A DNA stretch of 64,000 nucleotides from Lotus japonicus. Taxonomy: Eukaryota; Streptophyta; Magnoliopsida; Fabales; Fabaceae. The translations under genes and the position numbers were made by a program. The notes under the pieces were generated by a model that was given only the letters and a program-made list of their open reading frames with translations, was not told the DNA's origin and ran no database searches. Shown here one piece after another: positions 11,601 to 22,909 of the stretch. Location: NCBI RefSeq assembly GCF_012489685.1, contig NC_080043.1:61993920-62057919 (forward strand), read 5' to 3'. The stretch's first letter is position 1. Each line of letters begins with the position of its first letter.

Positions 11601-13035
11601 GCCGGAGAAAAGCGAAAAGAGGAAGAGATGATAGAACTTGAGGGACCTTTGGGTAAGGGTGATGTTGTGAATCGTGAATTGGTTCCTTTAGAGAGGGAGC
11701 TTTCAGAACTTCGCAAGAATGCTATGATTGATCCTTTTGGTTTGTATGTATATGGTCTTGTGCTGAAACAGAAAGGTAATGAGAATTTGGCACGAACAGT
11801 TCTTGTGGAATCTGTGAATAGCTACCCTTGGAACTGGACTGCCTGGTCTGAGCTGCAATCCTTATGCACTACAATTGATATCTTGAATAGTCTTAATCTC
11901 AATAGTCACTGGATGAAGGATTTTTTCCTTGCTAGTGCTTATCAGGAATTAAGAATGCATAATGAGTGTTTGTCAAAATATGAATATCTACAAGGAACCT
12001 TTGGTTACAGTAATTACATACAGGCTCAAGTTGCTAAAGCCCAGTACAGTTTGAGGGAATTTGATCAAGTTGAAGCAATATTTGAAGAACTGCTTAGGAC
12101 TGATCCTTACAGAGTGGAAGACATGGACATGTACTCCAATGTGCTTTATGCTAAGGAATGCTCTGCCGCTTTGAGTTACCTTGCCCATAGAGTATTCATG
12201 ACTGATAAATACAGACCTGAATCTTGTTGTATCATTGGGAATTATTACAGCTTAAAGGGACAACATGAGAAGTCAGTTATCTATTTTAGGAGAGCCCTTA
12301 AATTGAACAAAAATTATTTATCTGCTTGGACACTTATGGGTCATGAGTTTGTTGAGATGAAAAACACTCCTGCTGCTGTAGATGCCTATCGCCGTGCTGT
12401 AGATATAGACCCATGTGATTATCGTGCTTGGTATGGACTAGGACAGGCTTATGAGATGATGGGTATGCCTCTCTATGCGCTTCATTACTTCAAAAAATCT
12501 GTTTTCTTGCAGCCAAAGGATTCTCGGTTGTGGATAGCAATGGCTCATTGCTATGAAACTGATCAGCTTCGCATGCTTGACCTGGCAATAAAGTGTTACA
12601 AAAGGGCAGCAGACTGTAATGACAGAGAAGCAATTGCTCTGCACCAGCTTGCAAAGCTGCACGTTGAGCTGGGGCGTCCTGAAGAGGCAGCATTTTACTA
12701 CCAAAAGGATTTAGAGAGGATGGAATCTGAAGAGAGGGATGGACCTAACATGGTTGAGGCTTTGTCCTATCTTGCAACATTTTGCAAAGCAAAGAAAAGA
12801 TTTGAAGAAGCAGAGGTTTACTGTACGCGTCTTCTGGATTACACTGGCCCGGTGAGTCTAAAATATTCAGTTAAGTTTTCAATTTGAAATAATTTTACCT
12901 TAACCAGTCAATTAATGATTTAAATCATTCTTGCAGGAAAGAGAAACAGCAAAAAATTTACTTAGAGGGATGCGATCAACACAATCTAGTTTGCCTCTCA
13001 TGGATGTTGAGCATTTTCCTCCGAATTCCCTTTGA
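8699..13035 (+). CDS. APC8: Anaphase-promoting complex subunit 8 (CDC23 homologue)
   Basis: A TPR scaffold subunit of the APC/C ubiquitin ligase, which acts in the nucleus to drive destruction of cyclins and securin. Four exons are read by homology and GT-AG borders: 8699-8784, 8864-9170, 11601-12851 and 12937-13035. They give 580 codons, about the length of the Arabidopsis protein. The start MNSKDSCRSELRIAIRQLSD is followed by the conserved APC8 N-terminal region (residues ~1-180) and by TPR repeats, for example YRPESCCIIGNYYSLKGQHE and AWTLMGHEFVEMKNTPAA, up to about residue 510. The short last exon ends ...FPPNSL. Exon 1 ends inside a Trp codon completed at 8864. Intron 2 is long (2430 bp) and holds retrotransposon debris. 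I see no frameshift. The gene is convergent with the OCT gene downstream. Confidence 0.95.
9504..9630. repeat. Two-copy tandem repeat of ~64 bp in APC8 intron 2
   Basis: CTTAAAGGACTTTAATTG begins each unit (9504 and 9568), and each ends GATGAGTCATTATTGAT. The units differ by a few bases. A run of eleven or more G follows near 9659. It lies within the intron and probably has no coding role. Confidence 0.85.
10284..10900 (+). mobile_element. Gypsy (chromovirus-like) fragment in APC8 intron 2
   Basis: Two pol fragments in the sense direction. An RT-end segment at about 10284-10436 reads EYLECIISKEGVAMDGKKVE and continues with a WPTPKSVKALHGFL match to the Gypsy RT/RNase H hinge. At 10478-10610 lies the C-terminal tail, ATWEDV followed after a frameshift by QFPTFNIEDTV, typical of chromoviruses. 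Everything between is deleted. The following sequence to about 10900 resembles 3' UTR/LTR but its edge is not clear. It should be spliced out with the intron. Confidence 0.75.
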
Positions 13036-14185
13036 TGAAGCACTGGGGTTGTGTGCTGCGTCATCAATTTCCGTATGAACATCACAATTCATGGTGATAA
13101 TGAAAATGGTAAGAATTAGACATGCTCAATACTGCAAAGTGCACTAGTGTGTGTTCATGGTGAACTGAACAAGTGGACAAGCATCATAGCACATTTAAGT
13201 TCAAGTGGGGATCTAGTTTCCAAGTACATGAGTCTGAAGTAAGAGCTTTTCTCCCCACTGAAACTTGATTATTGACCGTGAATATCATGAACAGTATAAT
13301 TTTTTAGATTTATCATATCAAGCAGGTCACATGTTGCATTATTTTATATAGATTGATGACGAAATGATCTCATTTCTCAGCAACTTGATTAGACAATGAA
13401 TCTGTGAATCACTCCCAAGCACAACTACATGCTTTTAACCCAATCTGTACCTAGCGGGGAAGCTTTCAATTAAATTGGAGCAAAACGCATTTATTATAAT
13501 TTAATTCTCAAGCGCAATTTGGTGCGGGAGGGGTCAATTAACGCCATCTCATGTTGTTATTCTTCTGCTGGTACTGCTCTAAAAAAATATTCTGCTGTGT
13601 TTGCAAATTTGGGGTTCTGAATTGGTGGAGGAAAAACGATTCTTAAAGAGGGTGAAGGAGGGAGGACGCTGTTTGAGAGGTGAAGGCGTGAAACTGTGGA
13701 GGAAGGAACAGAGGAGGGAGAATATTGTTCAAGTGTACCTCAAATTACATTGCGGGATGATAATTTTAGTGTACAGCAATTAAAATTGTGGTAACACATT
13801 ATTTTAATAACTTAATGTGGCTCATGTAACTTGTAGGACTATGTTTTATAAAAATATGCTCAATGTAATTGTAGTAATTAGAGAGATATAGTTAGTTGTA
13901 GGTTTAAAATTTCCTCCCCTGTCAATTATTCTCTTCTCCACAAAAAACTGACAAAGGAAGGTAAAAGTGGGAGGAAAATGCATCAGAAATTTTCAACAAT
14001 TACATAAATGGATTCAAGTAAGTGACTCTACTTCTTTTGTTAAAATAATAAGCGAGTCTCATAGAACTAAAAAAATTGATTTAGTTTTATTTTTTATGAT
14101 AAAAACCTTAAAAAGTCATACAACACAAACACGAGACAATAAAAAAGGTGGTATAGATCTCTTAGTTTTTTTTTTTTGAGAGAAA
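13036..14185. other. APC8 3' flank and intergenic, no gene seen
   Basis: The first few hundred bases are expected to hold the APC8 3' UTR and poly(A) site, which I cannot place. The rest is AT-rich with short open frames such as 13601-13783 that I do not recognise. A run of T occurs at 14164-14177. Confidence 0.5.
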
Positions 14186-14602
14186 ATGACAGCTTGCAAC
14201 TTGAGAAAATATCTGACTCACATGGACATGAAGACAAAGTTTAAGTGTGAATATTTGAACTTAAATCCGAAGTGTCCCCGTAGTACAAATCAACTAATTG
14301 GAATCTTTGTAGGAAACTTGCGGTATTTGAGATTCGATCCAAAGAAACAGCGAGTAGGGGAATGGTGCCCTCCTCCTCCTGATCTTTTGAAATTTATGTT
14401 GATGGTGCTTCAAAAGGAAAATGGAAATGGAGGAGTGAACTACAACTGTAAAGGTTTGGTTATTGAGTGTTTTCCAAATTTGTGGGGGAGTGTTGGGCTT
14501 TCAATTAAGGCTGGGGTGTTAGCCATTTTCAATCCTTTGAAATTCTGCGAGGAGTTTGGATTCAAACACTTTCTCACTAAAAGCCCAACCATTGCTTTTT
14601 AG
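14186..14602 (+). pseudogene. Retroelement RNase H fragment
   Basis: A decayed RNase H domain of the plant LINE type (RVT_3). WCPPPPDLLKF begins near 14363. A neighbouring frame then gives YVDGASKGK, the usual first catalytic aspartate motif. Further on come KGLVIECF and LKFCEEFGFKHFL, the latter matching the second half of such domains. Frame changes are needed to follow it, so no functional protein is made. It could alternatively come from a host gene with the same domain. No poly(A) or duplication marks its ends. Confidence 0.6.
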
Positions 14603-14857
14603 ACTGTGTTTCGCCCTTGAACAAAATTGTTTAACCAATTAAACCAAATTGATTTTTTGATTGGTGAAACAGAATGTGAAATGAGCTCTAATAAGTGTTT
14701 ATTGACATTATATACTTATTAGGTTGTTTACCCAAACACATCATATCAAAACCTTCGAACTAGCTTTTTACACAACGAAGGTTTCACAGACAATTATGAA
14801 CATGTTCGTGAACATCATCAGATTTATAACTAAACCCAGATGGGAATTATTAAGAGG

Positions 14858-16450
14858 TTAAGCCAATACATTAAAATCAGAAGCAGATTTATATTTGTTT
14901 TCTTCTTCATCCATGGTATCACTCATCGCTCTCCCTCTAGTCTCCGGCAAGAAAACTCCAAACACCCCACTACACCCAATTGCCAACCCAAAAACCCCAT
15001 AACAAACCACTCCACTTCCTCCACCACCACCGGTACCCACCAACAAAGGACTAAACACGCCGCCAAACACCACCGCGAGCCTCGCCATGGACAGCGCTGA
15101 GTTCCTCACACAAGTTGGAAACAACTCCGTGGTGTATATGAGGTAGATATTAAACGAAGTACAAGCACTGAAAAACGATATCAACTCAAACCCAATCTGA
15201 ACCTCACTTGATAAAAATTCCATCACCGACATCACACTGAAAACGCCACTAATGACAGTGAACGCTAGAAGCGCGATTCTCCTTCTCAACTTGTCAATCA
15301 TGAAGAACACAACCATGGAAGATGGTAGCTCCGACACCGCGTTAAACGTGACGCTCAAGTAAAGGTTGAAGGACAAGTTCCCAAGACCAAGCGGCATGCC
15401 GTAGTACACCAATCCAATTCCAAAACCCATGGACATAACCGCCAGTAACCTTGTACAAGACCATTTTTTCCGCAACAAAATGTTAAGCGCTGAGAATAAG
15501 TCCACGTTCAGGTTCTCTTCTTCTTGTTGGGGGAAAATGCTATTGATGGCTAAGTTAAGATTGCTTTGAGTGATTGAGGTGATGATTTTCAATGAAGCTA
15601 AAGCTTCTTCTTTCTTTCCTCTCACAAGAAGCCACCTTGGGGATTCTTGAACGAACAACTTCACCAATATGCAATACAAAATGGTGGGAATTGATGTCCA
15701 CAAGTAAAGGTTTCTCCATGAAGAGTTTCTGTTTATGTAAGCCATAGCTGGGAGGGACAAGAAGCCTATGGTGAAAAGGAAGAACCCGCAAACGCTTATT
15801 TGAGCTCGTCGTTTTTTCCCGACGAGCTCAGAGGCTAGGACAAGCGATGAGGTTCCGATGGTGGCACGGCCGAACCCGGATAAGAATTTGAGGGAGGAGT
15901 ATATCCAAATGTTGGAAGAGAACGAGGCGAGAAGAGAAGAGAGAGACATCATGAGGCATGAGAAGAAGAGCATGTTCTTGCGGCCGAGCGAGGTGTCGGC
16001 CAGCGTGGCAAGAACGAGCCCACCCACTAGGCAGCCCATGAAGAAGAGTGAGGCTGGGAGCCCCGTCATCACGGGGCTCGCGCACTCCAAACCCCATTCA
16101 GATATGATGGAGGAACTCGTGGGTCTATCCCAGGCCCACGAGGTCTTCTCAAGGGTGCACATGTTGTTGCTGGTGCTGCAGGATTCGGCAGCACCAGCAT
16201 CTTGTTGTTGGGTGCAGTGCCACGGCGGGTGTGCGTCGGTGAAGACGGTGATGAAGGTTTGTTGAGCATCGAAGACCCAAGCGGAGGAAACGAGAAGAGC
16301 TTGGAGGAATTGTGTCCAGTTGAAGTCGCCTATGACCTTTTCTATTGTGGAGCCAAGAGAAGGAAGGTGTTGTTTGTTCGGGGATGATGGCGGTGGTTCT
16401 GTGTCAGAAGAGGTATTGGATTGGCAGAGAAGAGGGGTTGGATCTGCCAT
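14858..16450 (-). CDS. Organic cation/carnitine transporter (MFS, OCT family)
   Basis: A membrane transporter of the plant OCT family, proposed to move organic cations or carnitine across the plasma membrane or tonoplast. The 530-codon frame is uninterrupted, as expected for intronless plant OCT genes. Family marks in order: a TM1 region with FDAQQTFITVFTDAHPPWHC (residues ~60-79) opening into a large Cys-rich loop; the MFS loop motif LADTSLGRKN (~150); ESPRWLLVRGKK in the central loop (~270); IDKLRRR in the matching C-half loop; and LPETRGR near the C terminus. About twelve hydrophobic segments are present. The first ATG at 16450 gives the usual short hydrophilic N terminus (MADPTPLL). It is convergent with APC8. 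Which OCT paralogue it is, and its substrate, cannot be settled from sequence. Confidence 0.93.
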   Translation of the reverse strand: MADPTPLLCQSNTSSDTEPPPSSPNKQHLPSLGSTIEKVIGDFNWTQFLQALLVSSAWVFDAQQTFITVFTDAHPPWHCTQQQDAGAAESCSTSNNMCTLEKTSWAWDRPTSSSIISEWGLECASPVMTGLPASLFFMGCLVGGLVLATLADTSLGRKNMLFFSCLMMSLSSLLASFSSNIWIYSSLKFLSGFGRATIGTSSLVLASELVGKKRRAQISVCGFFLFTIGFLSLPAMAYINRNSSWRNLYLWTSIPTILYCILVKLFVQESPRWLLVRGKKEEALASLKIITSITQSNLNLAINSIFPQQEEENLNVDLFSALNILLRKKWSCTRLLAVMSMGFGIGLVYYGMPLGLGNLSFNLYLSVTFNAVSELPSSMVVFFMIDKLRRRIALLAFTVISGVFSVMSVMEFLSSEVQIGFELISFFSACTSFNIYLIYTTELFPTCVRNSALSMARLAVVFGGVFSPLLVGTGGGGGSGVVCYGVFGLAIGCSGVFGVFLPETRGRAMSDTMDEEENKYKSASDFNVLA

Positions 16451-16517
16451 AAAAACAAAGAGAGATGATGGATAATATTAAATAAAAAGAGCTTGCTTCA
16501 TTATAACTTCACAAAGG

Positions 16518-16525
16518 TTTATAAA
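16518..16525 (-). promoter_or_regulatory. Candidate TATA box of the OCT gene
   Basis: TTTATAAA lies about 70 bp upstream of the OCT start codon on the minus strand, which leaves room for a short 5' UTR. It is the best TATA match close to the gene, but the region is AT-rich, so chance cannot be excluded. Confidence 0.45.
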
Positions 16526-16530
16526 GGAGT

Positions 16531-18009
16531 GGAGAATGAATACGGATACATATGAAAGGATAATCAGCAATTCTTCATCACTCATTTTTTCTTTCATCTT
16601 TTATGTACCCGCTTTTTCTTTCTATTTTTCACATCTTTTCATATTATATCATATATCACATTTTTTAATTCTCTCTTCTCTTTTTATTTCTCTCCATAAG
16701 TGAAAGTGTAGAAGTGTGTTCATGTCATTTTCGATGAAAAATGTACATACAATGGATATAGTTAGTAGATTTCGAGTGAGAATGAAATCCAAGGTAGGAA
16801 TTATGACATATTTATATATGGTGTGATAAAAAATAGATATAAAAGGAAAAAATAAAATGTATATGAATTGTCTGAATTGTTTGGTGTCTATATATCATAA
16901 TTGGGAGTAGAAAATGGAAAGAAAATTAGATTGACACCCAAATCCATCACTTAAAGAGGGATAAACAAATAAGAGATAAACATGACAAAAAAAAGATACA
17001 AATAGAAATGTAGGTACGAATAGAATTATGTTAAAAATTATTCGAACTATGATTCATGTACAAATACACTTTATTTTCACTTATACTTTTTATTTTTATC
17101 TCTCTTCTTCAATCATATTACTCATTATATCTCTTACTTTCTCTCTATTTTGTTCATATCTCTCTTCTCCCCACCGCATCTCCACTTTCAATTAGCTGTA
17201 GATAAAACTTAATCTTATCCAAAGAATTCTATATGTCAACATACATTTTTTCTAGTACACATTAGGAGCGGTTTTTAACCTCCACAATTTCACAAATAGT
17301 TGCAATGTGTGTCAAGCAAAAAGTATGTTACCTTACCTTTTTCATTTGTAAGAATGAAGTGAAAATGACATTTATTTCAAAATCTCTTGAATACACTCTA
17401 AATCCGCCCACACTTAATATTGAGATAGATATAGAAGTGAAATAATATGGAAATGTGGACACAATGAAATGATAAGAAAATAAGTAATAGATGAAAAAAA
17501 AAGGAATATAATTAGTAAGATGAATACAGTTGTGCATTGTCTAGATTAGCCTACTCTCTCCATGTAATAACATGTTTGGATCTGGTTTTCATTCGTCCAA
17601 AGTGGATTCGATCTGTCCAATAGAATTAGATTACTTTTCAGGTTACATACGATCAAGCCTTAAAAGCAATTATTTATTGTTTTAGTATCAATGGTTTAAG
17701 AACACCTGATTTAATTTACTTGGATGTGTTTTCCAAACATGAACGTGTGTTTGAGAATTTGGGAATTTCATACAATTATTATGATGAAAAAGTGAAACGT
17801 GAATTTAAGCACGCTGTGTCTCCCAGTGGCTTCTCCTTTATAAATTAAGTTAAAACCAATTGTGGTTTCAGCTTAGAAACCCAACAACGGAAACATGCTA
17901 CAAGAGAAACAGCTCATGAGTCAGGTCCAAGTAAAAGAAAGTATTTATTTAGCCACTTGAAAATTAAAAGTGATTACTGTTTGTTTTTTCTTTCTTTGGA
18001 TTCTAGCAC
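16531..18009. other. AT-rich intergenic, no gene recognised
   Basis: OCT upstream region and AT-rich spacer with pyrimidine-rich tracts. I see no coding sequence, inverted termini or target duplications. Confidence 0.55.
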
Positions 18010-18073
18010 CACTATAAAAAAGGAAAAACTTTTCCGCTACACATTAATGACGACATGGCAAACCTTTATAGTG
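18010..18073. repeat. 64 bp fold-back with CACTATAAAAAAGG termini
   Basis: CACTATAAAAAAGG at the left and CCTTTATAGTG at the right are nearly inverted and enclose about 40 bp. The CACTA start suggests a CACTA-type end-to-end remnant. No 3 bp duplication could be confirmed. Confidence 0.35.
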
Positions 18074-18114
18074 ATTTTTATCCTTTCTTTGACGAATCTC
18101 ACTATTTGTTATTA

Positions 18115-19431
18115 TGTTCCGGATTGAACATTCAATAAGGGTATAGGTTTCAAACCCTAGCAGAGTAGGGGAATGATAATAACCTATCCCTTTTGTGATA
18201 GATGCAAAAAAGTTCGGCCCTTTACAATGTTCCAAAGCTCCCTTTTATACAAGATGTACTCATTCTTAAGCTAACTGGGTTAGTTGGGTCTTGCCACGCT
18301 CGACCCAACTCCCCTACATAACGTGACTGCCCTATGGCGATTGGCCTAAAACATATTGTGCTCGCCTCTGGCGTGTGTGCTCCAATTTCCTTACTGTCCC
18401 TATGCGAGCCTCCTAATGAGGTGGAGGTCTCACCCAGTCCACAAGACACCGAGTTCAAAGCATGAGAGCGAAGTGTGACTTTAAAACGTGACCGCCAATT
18501 TCCGTTCCCTTGTGATACATTTAGCAGGTCGCCCATTGCCACTTTTCACTTGGTACAACGTTCCTCGGTTGGCGGTTTCGACCAGCACGCAGAAACTATT
18601 CCCAAGCTTCTAGTTGCAATAGCCCCCCCCCCCAAAGATCACCTAACCATGCCATTTGGCGAGATCAACAAAGCCTATACAAAGTGCATAGATCACCAAC
18701 ATGGCGTAATTGAAACATGAACCGTCAATTGGCGCAGGAAATACATAAATACATGAACCGCCAACTGGAGCGAGAACTAGAAAAATGGTGTGCAAACGCC
18801 TTCTCATTTTCTGGCTTCTTTCACGTCATTCACCTTGTTCTCTCCATCGCTTTCCCGATCTGGAACTTCTCCCTCTCTGTCGCCATTTCCTTCTCATTTT
18901 CTTTCTCGATCTGGAGCTTCTCTTTTGATCTTTTCCATCGTTGTTCTCTTGTCTCTGCTCTCATCGTCACCGCCATCGATATGCTCTTCATCACGTTCTC
19001 TTTATGTTCACCTTTTCTCGATCTGGAATTCCTCTCCTCCATCAATGTTTTCTCCTCTTCTCCTTCACTTTTTCTCGATCTGTGTTTCTTCCTCGCTCAG
19101 AACATCACCTTCCTTCACGCTGAATCTTGATCTCATCTATTGGTTCCCTTCCAAGCCATATTAGGAAAAGGAAATCCCTTTTCTTCCCACATCCGGTCCC
19201 AGCAAAGAGGTAGAAACCCCATAGCTTCTTCACGCCCATGGATTCTTTTGTGGTCTGGGAATAAAAAATTATTGATCCCCACAGACGGCGCTAAATGTTC
19301 CAGATTGAACATTCAAGAAGGGTATAGGCCCCAAACCCTAGCAGAGCAAGGGAATGATAATAACCTATCCCTTTTGTGATAGATGCAAAAAGAATCCCTT
19401 TACAATGATCCTGAAGCTCCCTTTTATAGGG
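18115..19431 (-). mobile_element. Deleted Gypsy (Tat-like) LTR retrotransposon remnant
   Basis: Two direct copies of a terminal sequence, 18115-18246 (TGTTCCGGATTGAACATTC) and 19296-19431 (TGTTCCAGATTGAACATTC), lie 1.2 kb apart. Just left of the second copy, the minus strand reads TTAGCGCCGTCTGTGGGGA, one base off the usual Gypsy primer site TTGGCGCC..., so the element points left and 19296 is the inner end of its 5' LTR. Homology stops at 19431, so that LTR is truncated. The interior has no gag or pol. It is pyrimidine-rich with repeated TTCTCGATCTGGA motifs at 18855-19080. Confidence 0.7.
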
Positions 19432-19713
19432 TAATGCAATCTTGTCCTTATCCGATCATGTATAAAAGTTATCCTGAATGTGGAGATAAAGATAGAATTA
19501 TCATGAAAGTATAAGATAATAGTTTTAATTTCAATTACTTATTAGTACCTAGCTCTAAATTCAATTATTTCAATATATTTTATATTTTATAATAATATTA
19601 ATTAATAAATATACAAATATTAACTTTATAGTAATATACTAATTTTATTATTTATCAATTACTAGTTGTTATTGCTAAGTTAAATTTATTTAGTTAGTCA
19701 TATATATAATTAA

Positions 19714-19930
19714 GGGATAATCCTCTAATTGGTCCCTGTGGTTGTGTGGCCGTCTGAAATTAGTCCCTCCCGTAAAATCTAAGTCCTCGCGTTTGAAAAG
19801 TGTGTGGAAATTAGTCCCTCCGGCGAGGACCTGCTACACACACTTTTTCAAACGCGAGGACTTAGATTTTACGGGAGGGACTAATTTCAGACGGCCACAC
19901 AACCACAGGGACCAATTAGAAGATTAACCC
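19714..19930. mobile_element. MULE-type MITE, 217 bp fold-back
   Basis: A nearly complete inverted repeat starting GGGATAATCCTCTAATTGG and ending with the inverse complement, with arms rich in GGTCCCT and AGTCCCTCC. It is flanked by perfect 9 bp duplications TATAATTAA at 19705-19713 and 19931-19939. It has no coding content. Confidence 0.92.
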
Positions 19931-20025
19931 TATAATTAATAAATGAACTAATATATTAATGGTGAAAATGTTTAATTTACTCACATAAAGTAATTAAATT
20001 ATCATTATCACAAGCAACTACTTAG

Positions 20026-20050
20026 TTTTTTTTTTGGTACATCGGAAGAA
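20026..20050 (-). mobile_element. 25 bp LINE 3'-tail insertion
   Basis: A T run followed by GGTACATCGGAAGAA is bracketed by the 14 bp direct repeat AAGCAACTACTTAG (20012-20025 and 20051-20064). On the minus strand this is a LINE 3' end with its poly(A), severely 5'-truncated. The end sequence resembles that of the RNase H LINE at 55272. Confidence 0.75.
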
Positions 20051-20147
20051 AAGCAACTACTTAGTTAACAATATGTTTTTTTTATTTATATTACAATAAA
20101 AAGTAAATAAAATTTGTATTCGCTAATAGCGAAATAGACTACTCATT

Positions 20148-20315
20148 GTTAATTCAAGTGATACATGTTTGATTCCCCTTAAGCAAGGTCTTGGGTTCGA
20201 GTCTTGTGGATGGAAAAAACACCCCACTGGGAGAGCTAGCTCCGCCATGATGTGGATGTTCCCGGCTCGAACAGTATTGCCTCTGAAGGAGAATACCTGT
20301 CTTACACCATAAAAA
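20148..20315 (+). mobile_element. tRNA-derived SINE
   Basis: About 168 bp with a pol III B box GGTTCGAGTC at 20194-20203 and an A-box-like TTAATTCAAGTGATACA at the start, spaced as in tRNA-derived SINEs. Flanking direct repeats ACTACTCATT (20138-20147) and ACTACTCACT (20316-20325) match 9 of 10. It ends in a short A run. A 3' fragment of similar sequence occurs at 34535-34612. Confidence 0.75.
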
Positions 20316-20855
20316 ACTACTCACTTATAAATATTGATTTATTAGTACTAAATATAAACTAATTTTATATTATGAGTTGCTATTATTTAAAATTATTTCT
20401 CAACTATTGTAATATTTCAAAAATTAAATATAAAGTATTTTTGAGAAAATAATAATTTTTAACATTAATTAATTTTTATTTTTATCACTTGCCACTACTA
20501 AATTGAACCAATTGGTTAAATATATAGTTTTTTCTTTTAATTGAAAATAGGCTCCCTTTGGGAAAAGAATAAAATAGATAAAAAATAATTTAGTTTTAAA
20601 GTAAGGTTCATTTATAAAAATATAAAAAATTAATTTAATAGAATAATCAAATCTTAAACAAATTAATTTAGAAAATAGGTTTTAAAAAATATTATCTATT
20701 TTTAAATTCAAATGAAAATTTAATATATTTTTCACTGTTTATATCATATCCTATCATAATTTAAATTGTCAATATTAATTATTATTATTTCTTAATTTTT
20801 TTTTCATTTTAATGTTATATTTCATCTCAAAAAAAATAATGTTATATTTCCTTTT

Positions 20856-20917
20856 TTTTACAAGGAGGAGATTAGCCCTAGAAAGAAACTACGAAACAGA
20901 TGGACGCAACCTCGTTC
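20856..20917 (-). mobile_element. 62 bp LINE 3'-tail insertion
   Basis: A T run followed by ACAAGGAGGAGATTAGCCC and more is bracketed by the 15 bp direct repeat GTTATATTTCCTTTT (20841-20855 and 20918-20932). The structure is that of a very short, 5'-truncated minus-strand LINE copy. Confidence 0.75.
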
Positions 20918-21068
20918 GTTATATTTCCTTTTATTACATCTAGTATTTCTCCTTTTATTATTTAATATTTTTATACTTCAATCTTGAAATTAAATGCTTG
21001 AATTCACTTAAAAGTATTTTAATTAAGGTTAAATATAATTTTTATCACAGTATCCATGTGTTGCACAT

Positions 21069-21594
21069 AGGGTGGAAATAAGTCAAGCAACTTATCAGGG
21101 TCATACGACCTAACACATTAGAGGTTTGACCTGACTTGACTTGTTTATTAAAAAGGTCGGGCCTAGGCTTTTAAAATGTTTGATTAACTAAAAAGGTTAG
21201 GCCCCGATAATCAAAAAACTTATTTGGCTTCATAAGCCGACTTGTTTATGTAATATTATTTTTATCAATAATATAAATATTATTTGAGAGTGGTATGCAA
21301 GTTTTGTTATTTGAAAAGGAAGTGCAATGATATATATAAAGACATATCAGCCCGCTGGTCTATTAGCACGTGGTCTATTAGCCTGCCGACCTATTGGTCT
21401 TCTTTATTTGAAATTGTTTGTTAAATAGATTTTTAAGTAGACATGTAGGCTAGACAAGGCCTTATAACATGCTAAGTCAGACTTTAAAATTTAGCTTGTT
21501 AAAATATCACAAGTCAGATTTAGGCCAAGAAAAAGAATGCAAGTGAGACTAGGACCACGTAAAGGTTGACTTGGCTACTTATTTCCATCCATAA
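21069..21594. mobile_element. Non-autonomous hAT element (526 bp)
   Basis: Termini AGGGTGGAAATAAGTCAAGC and the inverse of ...ACTTATTTCCATCCATAA are imperfect inverted repeats. Perfect 8 bp duplications TTGCACAT lie at 21061-21068 and 21595-21602. The interior is AT-rich with repeated TTGACTTG/GGTCGGGCC-like motifs and no transposase. Confidence 0.88.
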
Positions 21595-22909
21595 TTGCAC
21601 ATCATGAAATAAGATATTAAGTCATGAGGTTAACACGATCTTTTTTAATCATAGAAGTAAAAGGTATAGGTTGTAATTGTATTATTCTTATATTTAAATA
21701 TTAAGTCATGAGATACATGCAGATGCACCTACAATATTCATTTTTAATCATAGAAGTAATAGGAATATGTTGTAATTTTGTATTATCCGTATCTTTTCTA
21801 ACACTCATAAAGTAATAAAAAAAACTCATATAAGAAGTCATAAAATAAAGTTGTCTATATAAGAATATATTCTTATTTTAAAAAATTAAGAACTCTACAT
21901 CATCCACCTTCAATGCTAATTAAGAACCTGAATTTTTAAAAAATTTATTAATAATTTTAAATTTTTGTCTTAATATTCTCGTTTTATTATAATGTTATGG
22001 ACTTTTTGGTGTACAAAAGAAAAATGTTATGGACTTTCTGGACCAGAAGTATTCCACCTTTTATTTCATATTTTTTATTCTTCTTGAAAATTAATATTTA
22101 ATTCGCTTAAAAATATATTTTGATTGTCAATGTCATCTTTTTATATTACCAATTTAGTGTTTCACTAGAAAAAAAATTAATTATTAATGGCATTGCTTTT
22201 TACACTTAGTGGCGGGTTGCAACACCCACTAATGTCATAAATGTGTTTGGGGCGACTGAAGATTTTACCTACCACAGGTATGAGATGTCTGAAGCCATCA
22301 CAAAACACATGATGGCTGGTAATACAGACTTCACTGATGATAATTACAAACTCCAGAGGCACCCCACAAACTGTATTTACGAATAATGTACTGCTCTGAC
22401 CAAATTTTGTCACTTCGATAGTTGGAAAGTAGTTTGGTATGTTTTATATTAGCACAATACCATCTAAAAGTTAAACCGAAATATTCTATAAATCAACTTA
22501 CAATTGAAATTGTTCTAAAGACAACATTGATAACCTAATAAGAACAAAATCGCAAACTCTTCCAATAACACACAACTAGCTAGCTAGCCAAAACAATTTT
22601 ATCAAAGCAAATACAAATTGAAATGAGCTAGCCGGGACTTGGTTGAAATGGCAAATACCGTGGACGGATTAGCAAATGGAACACAATAATTAATATCCAA
22701 CAATAGCAAACGTACAAAAGTCAAGGAAAAGGACATAAGCACTTAATAATGATTGATCGATAGCATAGAATAGAATACACAAATGCATGCAAAAGGACAA
22801 TACTGCCAGCATAATTCCATATACCAATAGGTGGAATGGATTAATATCCTATTACTACTAGTACTCAGTACTCGTCACGAGACCAGGCCAAGAAACTTGT
22901 AGTGATTAG

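Larger units (their letters stand above)
20790..22904. repeat. Diverged dispersed repeat, copy A (partner 55860-57065)
   Basis: Collinear matches to 55860-57065 include TTCTTGAAAATTA...TTATCAATGT, GGTATGAGATGTC, the GTGGACGGATTAGCAAAT block, and ATGCATGCAAAAGGA followed by AATACTGCCAGCA. Copy A carries extra insertions (20856-20917 and 21069-21594). A CACTAGAAAAAAA string at 22164 followed by TTAGTGGCGGGTTG suggests part of the repeat descends from a CACTA-type element. No gene is recognisable. Confidence 0.65.
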
